Shown here: positions 17,928 to 25,353 of the stretch, one piece after another
Position numbering within the stretch: the first letter of the stretch is position 1
Layout of the letters: every line of letters starts with the position of its first letter
Source of the DNA: an uncultured Pseudomonadota bacterium
GTDB lineage: Bacteria; Pseudomonadota; Gammaproteobacteria; Burkholderiales; Burkholderiaceae
Assembly (NCBI GenBank): GCA_946480245.1
Contig: CAMLIZ010000046.1
Coordinates: 1-30,339 of the forward strand
Length of the DNA: 30,339 bases
Direction: 5' to 3'
Notes under the pieces: generated by a model
The model's input: only the letters and a program-made list of their open reading frames with translations
Told to the model about the DNA's origin: nothing
Database searches by the model: none
Position numbers and translations under genes: made by a program

Positions 17928-20645
17928 TCAGAAGGTGTAGGAAGCGCGCGCGTAGTAAGCGCGACCCGTCGGGTCGGTGTAGCGCGGATCGTAGCCCTGC
18001 TGGAACGTCGCGCCCTGGTTCGACGCCGGCGGATCCGTGTCGAACACATTGCGCACACCAAGCGTGAGGGCCAAACCCTTGAAGCCGGCCCAGGTGCCGT
18101 AAACGTCCCAGGTGGAGTACGTGCCAACCAGGTGATTCCGGTGTGCAGCATCGACCTGACTCGGGTCGTTCTGGTCCTGGTAGTGCGACTTGTGGTGGTT
18201 GGTCAGGCCCAACGTCCAGACGTCCTTGTTCCAAGACATGTTGGCGGTGTGCGACCAACGGAAGATCGCACCCGAGCCCGAGTACACGCCGGCGTTCTGC
18301 AGCCAGGCACCCCCTTCTTCCTGCTGGTACTCGTACTTCGTGACGTACGTGCCCGTGAGGTCGAAGTTGAAATTGCCCAACGCGCCCGCCTTCACGTGCG
18401 ACGCGATGTTCAGGTCAACACCGTTGGTGTTCGTGCCGCCGAGGTTGCTCTGGGTATCGACGATGTATCCGCAGTTGGTGCCTGGGCAGTCGGTACCCAG
18501 GGTGGTCAAGAGCCCCGCCGGGTTGCGGATGAACAGGCCCGCATACTTCGTCGGGTCGTTGAAGATCAACTCTTCCGGCAGCCCGGAGATCTGGTGCTGG
18601 AGCTTGATCCACCACATGTCGACCCCCACGCTGGTGCCGGCAACCGGCTCCACGACGAGACCGAGGGTGAAGTTCTTCGACTTCTCGGGCTTGAGATTCG
18701 GGTTGCCGCCGTTTTGCAGGATGAACTGCGTCTTGCAGTACTTGGCGTCCGCCGAGGTCAGCGGGGTGCCTCCCGGGCAGCGCACCGGATCGTTCCACGA
18801 ATTGGCGGTGTTGGTATAGGTGATGGGCGCATTCAGCTCGTACAGCGACGGCGCGCGGAAGCCGGTGCTGTATGAGCTACGGAGCAGCAACTGCTTGAGT
18901 GGCTGGAAGCGCATCGACACCTTCGGGTTGATGGTGTTGCCGAAGTCGCTGTAATGGTCGTCACGGAGAGCGCCGGTGAACTCGAGCGTCTTGGTGACCG
19001 GCACGTTCAACTCGACGAAGGCCGCGTAAACGCTGCGCGAACCCACGCTGTTGGTGGCCGGGTCGAAGCCGGAGCTCGACTGCACCAGTTCCGCGAACGA
19101 GCGGTTGGCAACGTCGGAGAACTTCTCGCGACGAACCTCGGCGCCGACGGCCAGCGCCGACGAACGCCCAGAACCGAACCAGTCGCCGACTTCACGGCTC
19201 GCGTGAGCGTCGAGGCTCGTGGTTTCACCCTTCGCGGTCTGCAGGCGCCCAGTGACCTTGGCGCTGTTGATGAAGTCCTGGCTGGCAGCATCAAGCTGGT
19301 CGGAGAACGGATTGAACGACCCGTTGGCCGCACCGGCGGCGATGATCGTGTCATCGACGTAGCCGCCGGTCAGGCGATCGTCGATCTTGTTCTGGTTGTA
19401 GGCCAGGCCAGCGTTGTAGTCCCAGGAGCCGAACGTGCCCTCCATCGTGGCCAGCAGGCGCTGCTGCGTGTTGGTGGTGCGGCCCTGGCGCGGACCCGCC
19501 GGGACCGAACGCCAGTAGGTATAGATCGGCTGCGTCGGGTCGATCGTCGGCGACGGCGAGGGCGTGATGCCCGCACCAGGGTAGTACTTGGTGCCCGGAT
19601 CCACGATGAAGGCACTCGGGACCGGCGCGATCACCGTGTCGACGACGCTGCGGGTGAAGAAGTACTCCAGCCCCGCCTGGTGGTTCTCGCCGATCTTCAG
19701 GGTTCCCCTGAGCAGTGCCGACTCACGCTGCGACTTCGGCACCAGGTCCACCCACTTCACGTAGTCGTAGCGGCAGGTCGTGCCGTCGCCGGTCGGGAAG
19801 ATGAAGGCGTTGGAGTTGCAGTCCGGCGCCGAGGCATTGGCACCGAAGTAGTTCACGCCTTTGGTCGGGTCGCCCGGGACCACGAGGGTGCCGTCACTCC
19901 AGAAGTAGGTGGCGGGGAAGGGCACGAACGAAGACTTGGCGAGGCCCAGGCTGGGCTTCAAACCCGAATTGGCGAAGTCGCGCTGGGAAGCGGCGATCGC
20001 GTCCTGCTTCTGGAAGTCAACCACCCCCATGACGTTGAACCTGTTGTTGTCCAGGTCGCCGAAGCCAAAGCCGATATTCGCGTTGGCGGACTTCCCGCCT
20101 GCGCCCTTGGGCTTGGACGCCTCCAGCGTGATCTGGCCGCCCTGCATGTTCTTCTTCGTGATGAAGTTGATCACGCCGCCGATGGCATCGGTACCGTACA
20201 GCGACGAGGCACCGTCGCGCAGCACTTCGATGCGCTCCAGCGCGGCAAACGGGATCATGTTCAGGTCGGGCGCCGAGCCGTCGATCGCGTTGTCGGCGAT
20301 GCGTCGACCGTTCAACAGGATCAGCGTCTTGTTCTGGCCCAGGCCGCGCATGTCGGCGAAAGCGGCACCGCCCGTGCCGGCGCCGACCGACTGGCTGGTA
20401 CCTTGCTGCGACTGGCTGCTCGAAAGCATCGAGATCGCCTGTTCGATGCTGGTGACGCCCTGGTTCCTCAGATCCTCAGCCTTGAACACCGTCACCGGCA
20501 CGGCGGTCTCAGCGTCGATGCGCTTGATTGCCGAACCCGTGATTTCGATGCGCTGGACCCCTGCGTCCTGCGCCATTGCTGGCAGCGCGGCAACACCCCC
20601 GATCGCCAGCAACGCCGCCGTGCAAATTTTCGTTCTACGAAACAT
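17928..20645 (-). CDS. TonB-dependent outer-membrane receptor
   Basis: This predicted 22-stranded outer-membrane transporter has 905 residues from the ATG at 20645. The signal peptide is residues 1-25 (FRRTK, then a hydrophobic core, cleavage at AMA|Q). A TonB-box-like segment QRIEITGSAIKR follows at 31-42. The plug is at about 45-165 (VPVTVFKAEDLRNQG, LNGRRIADNAID, ERIEVLRDGASSLYGTDAIGGVINFIT), and the rest is barrel, ending in ARASYTF with the C-terminal Phe needed for assembly. Loops contain paired cysteines (DCN...TCR, RCP...YCK, DCPGTNC), which suggest disulfide-bonded surface loops. AAGGAG precedes the ATG by 7 nt; the longer frame to 20690 would cover that site. The ligand is unknown. 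It ends convergently with the sulfotransferase. Confidence 0.95.
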   Translation of the reverse strand: MFRRTKICTAALLAIGGVAALPAMAQDAGVQRIEITGSAIKRIDAETAVPVTVFKAEDLRNQGVTSIEQAISMLSSSQSQQGTSQSVGAGTGGAAFADMRGLGQNKTLILLNGRRIADNAIDGSAPDLNMIPFAALERIEVLRDGASSLYGTDAIGGVINFITKKNMQGGQITLEASKPKGAGGKSANANIGFGFGDLDNNRFNVMGVVDFQKQDAIAASQRDFANSGLKPSLGLAKSSFVPFPATYFWSDGTLVVPGDPTKGVNYFGANASAPDCNSNAFIFPTGDGTTCRYDYVKWVDLVPKSQRESALLRGTLKIGENHQAGLEYFFTRSVVDTVIAPVPSAFIVDPGTKYYPGAGITPSPSPTIDPTQPIYTYWRSVPAGPRQGRTTNTQQRLLATMEGTFGSWDYNAGLAYNQNKIDDRLTGGYVDDTIIAAGAANGSFNPFSDQLDAASQDFINSAKVTGRLQTAKGETTSLDAHASREVGDWFGSGRSSALAVGAEVRREKFSDVANRSFAELVQSSSGFDPATNSVGSRSVYAAFVELNVPVTKTLEFTGALRDDHYSDFGNTINPKVSMRFQPLKQLLLRSSYSTGFRAPSLYELNAPITYTNTANSWNDPVRCPGGTPLTSADAKYCKTQFILQNGGNPNLKPEKSKNFTLGLVVEPVAGTSVGVDMWWIKLQHQISGLPEELIFNDPTKYAGLFIRNPAGLLTTLGTDCPGTNCGYIVDTQSNLGGTNTNGVDLNIASHVKAGALGNFNFDLTGTYVTKYEYQQEEGGAWLQNAGVYSGSGAIFRWSHTANMSWNKDVWTLGLTNHHKSHYQDQNDPSQVDAAHRNHLVGTYSTWDVYGTWAGFKGLALTLGVRNVFDTDPPASNQGATFQQGYDPRYTDPTGRAYYARASYTF

Positions 20646-20991
20646 GAAGACTCCTTGACCCGAAAGGTTGATCGATAGACCCAGCCGCAAAGCAAGACGC
20701 AGACCGGCTTTGTGAACCGGTTGTGTCCCGTCTCAGACGGCATGTGAACGATTGTCCGCAAGGGGTGTTTGCGACCCGCCTAGGGAAACTCACTAAGGAA
20801 ATGGAGGGGTGGCAGCGCACTTGTCTAGGCATCGGCCTTCGACCGCCCGCAACACCTCGCTACACGAGGGAAAGCAAGCCCTCCGGCGCAGCGAGGAAGC
20901 GGCCTTCCTGGGCGAGGGGCACCGGGCTCTAGGGGGATATGCCTAGGACGGGGTGCACTGCCTCGTTGGGGCCGCGCAACACCCTGGTGCG
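20646..20991. other. 346-bp region without genes, upstream of the TonB receptor
   Basis: No convincing gene is seen. The region should contain the receptor's promoter, but no clear -35/-10 pair was found. It holds a perfect odd palindrome CCGTCTCAGACGG (20728-20740), about 83-95 nt before the receptor start, and a small hairpin CCTCG/CGAGG (20855-20869). No terminator with a T-run was found after the ABC ATPase gene that ends at 20992. Confidence 0.5.
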
Positions 20992-22839
20992 TCAGGCGGC
21001 GCGCACCACCCGTGGCACCGCCGCGAGAAGGGTCTTGGTGTAGGCGCTCTGCGGGTTTCCGAGCACCTGCTCGCAGCTGCCCTGCTCCTCCACCCGCCCC
21101 GCCTGCATCACCGCCACGTTGTCGGCGATGTACTCCACCACACCAATGTTGTGCGTGATGAAGAGGTACGAGACACCAAGTTGGCGCTGCAGTTGTCTAA
21201 GCAAGTTCAGGATCTGTGCCTGGACCGAGACATCGAGCGCCGAGGTGGGCTCGTCGCAGATGATCAGCTTGGGCCGCACCGCGAGTGCCCGCGCGATGGC
21301 GATGCGCTGTCGCTGGCCGCCCGAGAACTCGTGGGGGTAGCGGGCCATGGCGTCCCGGCGCAGCCCTACCTGGTCGGCCAGTTCCTCCAGCCGCTGACGG
21401 CGCTGCGCCATGTCGAGCTCCGGCCGCAGGGCCACCAGGCCTTCCTCCAGCACCTCGTAGATGCGCATGCGCGGATTCAACGAGGCAAATGGATCCTGAA
21501 AGATGATCTGGATGTCGCGCCGCGCATTGCGCAGCGCATCGCCCTCGAGCGCAAACAGGTTCTGCCCTTCCAGCCGCGCCTCGCCGTCGATGGTGGCCAC
21601 GTTGCGCAGCAACTGAACGACCGCCTTGCCTGTGGTCGTCTTGCCGCAGCCGGACTCGCCCACGAGCGCCAGTGTCTGGCCGGAGGCGATGCGAAACGAT
21701 ACGCCGTCCACCGCATTGAAATACGCCCGGGTCCGCTGCATCACGCCACCGCGCACGGGGAAGCGAACGCGCAGGTGATCCACGTCGAGCAGCGGGACCA
21801 GCGAGACATCCGCCCGCGGCTGCGCTGCCGGCACCGGCTCGATGGCCACCGCCGGCTGCGGGGACGCGGCTTCCATCGCCTGCCGATCGCTGTACCAAAG
21901 GCAGCGCACGCTGTGCGTGGGCCGGTCCGGGAACAGCGGCGGAGGCGTGTGCGGGCACAGCGAGGTCGCGCGGTCGCAGCGCGGCGCGAAGCGGCAACCG
22001 GTGAACTCCATCCACAGCGGCGGCACGGTCCCCGGGATCGCGGCCAGGGACTCGTTGCGCTTTTCGGCGTCCGGCAGCGCCTTCAGCAGAAGCCGCGCAT
22101 ACGGGTGCTTGGGCGCCGCGAAAAACTCGTCGGCAGGCGCCACCTCCACGATCTGGCCTGCGTACATCAGCGCCACGCGGTGCGCCATGCCGGCCACCAC
22201 GCCGAGGTCATGCGTGATCAGCAGCAGGCCGAGGCCACGCTCGCGCTGCAGATCCTTCAGCAGATCGAGGATCTGCTTCTGGATCGTGACATCCAGCGCC
22301 GTGGTCGGCTCGTCGGCCACCAGGAACTCCGGCTCCGCGGCCAGCGCGATCGCGATCATGACGCGCTGCTTCTGGCCGCCGGACAACCGGAACGGATATT
22401 CGTCGATGCGGCGCTCGGGCTGCGGAATGCCGACCCGATCAAGCCATTCGATGGCCTTTTCGCGCGCGGCGGCGCCGCGCAAGTCGGTGTGGGCTTCGAT
22501 GGCCTCGATGATCTGGTCGCCCACCCTCATCACCGGGTTCAGGCTGGTCGCCGGCTCCTGGAAGATCATGCCGATGCGCCCGCCCCGAATGCTGCGCATG
22601 CGCGCCTCGGGCAGCGCCAGCACGTCCTCGCCTTCCAGGTCATAGCGGCCCTGCGTGATGCGGCCGTTCTCGGGCAGTAGTCGCATCAGCGCCAGCGCGG
22701 TCATGCTCTTGCCGCAGCCGGATTCGCCCACCAGCGCAAAGGTCTCGCCGCGCTGCAGCGTCAGGCGCACGCCGTCCAGTGCCTTCACCATGCCGGCGTC
22801 GGCGTCCAGCGCCACCTTGAGATCGTCGATCAGCAGCAT
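20992..22839 (-). CDS. Peptide-type ABC transporter, fused double ATPase (YejF/GsiA-like)
   Basis: Two complete ABC ATPase modules in one chain of 615 residues power a peptide or opine importer. Module 1 has Walker A GESGCGKS at 38-45, signature LSGGQKQR at 152-159 and Walker B FLVADEP at 172-178. It ends with the oligopeptide-transporter C-terminal region (HPYARLLLKALP, then GCRFAPRC...LCP...VRCL, four cysteines at 282, 288, 295 and 313). A linker rich in Pro/Ala (about 322-347) leads to module 2 with GESGCGKT at 394-401, FSGGQRQR at 505-512 and IICDEPTSALD. It is the last gene of the operon, 15 nt after the interrupted permease. The fused layout is that of YejF and GsiA; the substrate cannot be fixed. 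Confidence 0.93.
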   Translation of the reverse strand: MLLIDDLKVALDADAGMVKALDGVRLTLQRGETFALVGESGCGKSMTALALMRLLPENGRITQGRYDLEGEDVLALPEARMRSIRGGRIGMIFQEPATSLNPVMRVGDQIIEAIEAHTDLRGAAAREKAIEWLDRVGIPQPERRIDEYPFRLSGGQKQRVMIAIALAAEPEFLVADEPTTALDVTIQKQILDLLKDLQRERGLGLLLITHDLGVVAGMAHRVALMYAGQIVEVAPADEFFAAPKHPYARLLLKALPDAEKRNESLAAIPGTVPPLWMEFTGCRFAPRCDRATSLCPHTPPPLFPDRPTHSVRCLWYSDRQAMEAASPQPAVAIEPVPAAQPRADVSLVPLLDVDHLRVRFPVRGGVMQRTRAYFNAVDGVSFRIASGQTLALVGESGCGKTTTGKAVVQLLRNVATIDGEARLEGQNLFALEGDALRNARRDIQIIFQDPFASLNPRMRIYEVLEEGLVALRPELDMAQRRQRLEELADQVGLRRDAMARYPHEFSGGQRQRIAIARALAVRPKLIICDEPTSALDVSVQAQILNLLRQLQRQLGVSYLFITHNIGVVEYIADNVAVMQAGRVEEQGSCEQVLGNPQSAYTKTLLAAVPRVVRAA

Positions 22840-22854
22840 CTGCCGGCCCTCGCC

Positions 22855-24348
22855 TTACTTCGTCAACAGGGGTTCGCCCGCCGTCGCGGCCGCCGCAGCC
22901 GGCGGCACCTTCGGCTGGCGCCGTGGCAGGCGTGGACGGAAGCTGCGCGAGCGCGGGTCGAACGCGTCACGTACACCGTCGGCAAACAGGTTGGCCGCGA
23001 GCACGAGCACCACCATGAAAGCGAAGGCGGCCATGAACGACCACCACACCACCGGGTCACGCGACATCTCGCTGCGCGCCAGGTTGATCATGCCGCCGAA
23101 GCTGTTCATCGACGGGTCCACGCCGACGCCCACCTAGGTAAGCACGGCTTCGTACAGGATCAGGTCGGAGAACGACAGCACGGTGGTGATCAGCACCAGG
23201 TGCATCACGTTGGGCAGGATGTGGCGCGACATGATGCGCGCCGGGCTGACGCCGAAGGCGGTGGCAGCCTGCACGTAGTCGAGCTCGCGCAGCTTCAGCG
23301 TCTCGCCGCGTACCAGGCGGCACAGCGTGGCCCAGCCCGTCAAGCCCAGGATCACGCAGAGCAGGAAGATCTTGATGTCGGAGCGCTCGGCGCCGGTCTC
23401 GAACATCTCCGGGTGTTTGTCGAGGTACACCTGCACCATCAGCACGCACGCGGCGATCAGCAGCACGTTGGGCACCGAACTGAGCGTGGTGTAGAGGTAC
23501 TGGATGGCCTCGTCGACCCAGCCCTTGAAGTAGCCGGCCAGCACGCCCAGCACGATCGCGAACGGCAAGGTGGCGATCGTGGCCAGCGTGCCGATCACGA
23601 ACGCGGTGCGCACACTCTTCAGCGCCTGGAACAGCACGTCGTTGCCGGTTCGGTCGGTGCCGAACACATGGTAGACGTCCATCAGCGCGATCACCGGCCC
23701 GCTCACCAGGCAGATCGCGAGCAGCGTGCCCATCAGCGGGCGCAGTGGATACTCGGTGCGCCCCTGGGCCAGATCGAGCAAGGCGTTGCGCCAGCCGCCA
23801 TGGCTGCGGGCCAGCAGCGCCACCGTGACGGCCACGCACAGCGCGAATGCAAGCAGCCCGCCGAGCACACCCTTCGCGCCGCGCAGCCGAATGTCGGACA
23901 TGGCGTCGGCATCAGGATCCTTCAAATGGGCGCCACCGAACTGCAGTCGCGGGTACTCGCGCACCATGCGCCCGTCGTGCTGGACGTTCTCCTTCGCGAA
24001 GCCACGCGTGGCCAGCGGCGCCGACCAGGACACCTCGCGCATGCGCACCTGCCTGGCCAGCACCAGGTCGAGCAGCGACTGGGTGCGCGCGTCGTAGAAC
24101 ACCTCGCCGGCGGGTGCACTGGGGGAAGGCGGCAGCGCGCGGCGGAAGTGCACGCTGTCCAATACCGCCACACCCACGAAGAGCAGCAGCACCGCCAGCG
24201 CACTCAGCGCTGCCGGATCGCGCAGCACCTTCATCCAGTTGGCCTTGGCGTTGGGGTTGTGGCGGATGCGCCAGACGTAGAACGCAAGCGAGACCACCAA
24301 CGCGTACAGAGCCACGTCGGTCCACAACAGAACGATCTTGAAACCCAT
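22855..24348 (-). pseudogene. ABC transporter permease (YejE/DppC-like) interrupted by an in-frame amber codon
   Basis: The second inner-membrane permease of the importer. The frame starts at the ATG at 24348 (MGFKIVLLW; GAAGG overlaps the upstream stop) and reads 404 residues to a TAG at 23134-23136. It then continues in the same frame for 92 more codons to a normal stop at 22855, so the intact gene would encode about 497 residues. The first part contains an extra N-terminal membrane and periplasmic region (about 1-240), the core helices and the ATPase-contact EAA loop (LDYVQAATAFGVSPARIM). The part after the stop holds family-conserved sequence (VGVGVDPSMNSFGGMINLAR) and the last membrane helix. 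Losing it should inactivate the permease. One base change (for example TAC to TAG) explains it. Sequencing error or stop-codon readthrough are alternatives. Confidence 0.88.
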
Positions 24349-24357
24349 GGTCAACCT

Positions 24358-25341
24358 TCAGCTCAGGCGCACACGCGGATCGACCAGCGTGTAGAGCACG
24401 TCGATCAGCACGTAGCTGGCGATGTAGAGCATCGCGCCGAGGAACACCATCGAGCGCACGATCGCAAAATCCTGGCCCGCGATGGCTTCGATCACGAATG
24501 CGCCGAGGCCGGGGATGCCGAAGAAGCTCTCGAACACCAGGCTGCCCAGAAATACATAAGGCAGATAGGCGCCGGCGCTGGTGATGATCGGAATCAGCGC
24601 ATTGCGCAGCACGTGACGGAACAGCACCACATGCTCGGCTAGTCCCTTGGCGCGAGCGGTGCGCACATAGTCCTTGCCGATCTCCTCCAGCAGCATCGCG
24701 CGGTACAGGCGCGACTCACCGCCCAGGCGCGACAGCAGCGACAGCATGACCGGAAGGATCAGAAAGCGCGCCGCGTCCAGGCCGCCCGCGTAGCCGGCGA
24801 TCGGCACCAGCTTCATCACCCGTGAGAACAGGAACTGCCCGACGATGATGTAGAACAGGCTCGAGATCGACAGCATCAGGACGCACAGCACCACGCCCCA
24901 GAAGTCGATGCGCGAGCCGCGAAAGAACACCAGCAGAACCGCGAACGTGGTGCTTGCGATCACCTGCAGCACGAACAAGGGCAGCGCCAGCTGCAGGCTC
25001 ACCCACATGCGCGTGCGCACCTCGTAGCCGATGTCCACGCTGCGCGCCGAATCGGAGCGGCCGAAGTCCAGCGCCATCAGCGAAACCGACCGGTCCCACA
25101 GCACCGTGTCGGTGAACTGGCGCGCGCCCTCCTCCTTGGCGTTCCAGTACAGCGGCTTGTCATAGCCGCGCTCGGCCTTCCACTTGTCGATCTGCTCCTG
25201 CGTGACGCGCTTGCCGCCGATGTTGAGCCGGGCCATGTCGTCCGGCGTGTTGACGGTGAAGAAAAGGAAGAACGTGAGCAGGTTCACCCCGACCAGGATC
25301 AGCACGCCGTAGAAGGTGCGGCGGACGATGAAGTTCCACAT
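24358..25341 (-). CDS. ABC transporter permease (YejB/DppB-like)
   Basis: First inner-membrane permease of the importer, 327 residues. The opening MWNFIVRRTFYGVLILVGVN is the usual DppB-type N-terminal helix. Further helices lie at about 113-138, 146-175, 192-210, 250-275 and 290-315. The EAA loop is seen in EEIGKDYVRTARAKGLAEHVVLFRHVLRNALIPI (about 220-253), followed by LVFESFFGIPGLG. A periplasmic segment between helices 1 and 2 (about 32-110) is present, as in the family. GAGGAA precedes the ATG. It lies 12 nt after the binding-protein gene and 9 nt before the second permease, so the three are in one operon. Confidence 0.94.
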   Translation of the reverse strand: MWNFIVRRTFYGVLILVGVNLLTFFLFFTVNTPDDMARLNIGGKRVTQEQIDKWKAERGYDKPLYWNAKEEGARQFTDTVLWDRSVSLMALDFGRSDSARSVDIGYEVRTRMWVSLQLALPLFVLQVIASTTFAVLLVFFRGSRIDFWGVVLCVLMLSISSLFYIIVGQFLFSRVMKLVPIAGYAGGLDAARFLILPVMLSLLSRLGGESRLYRAMLLEEIGKDYVRTARAKGLAEHVVLFRHVLRNALIPIITSAGAYLPYVFLGSLVFESFFGIPGLGAFVIEAIAGQDFAIVRSMVFLGAMLYIASYVLIDVLYTLVDPRVRLS

Positions 25342-25353
25342 GCGTCGGTTCCT

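Noticed and set aside
18954..20678. A 574-codon open frame opposite the TonB receptor
   Set aside because: It is fully antisense to a well-supported receptor gene and rich in Arg/Val/Asp without recognisable domains. The same applies to the long plus-strand frames opposite the ABC genes (20953-22680, 23200-24642, 25705-27702).
22855..23133. A separate 92-residue gene starting with GTG at 23133
   Set aside because: It has no ribosome binding site, is in the same frame as the permease fragment directly before it, and its sequence is the missing C-terminus of that permease. It is treated as the tail of an interrupted gene.
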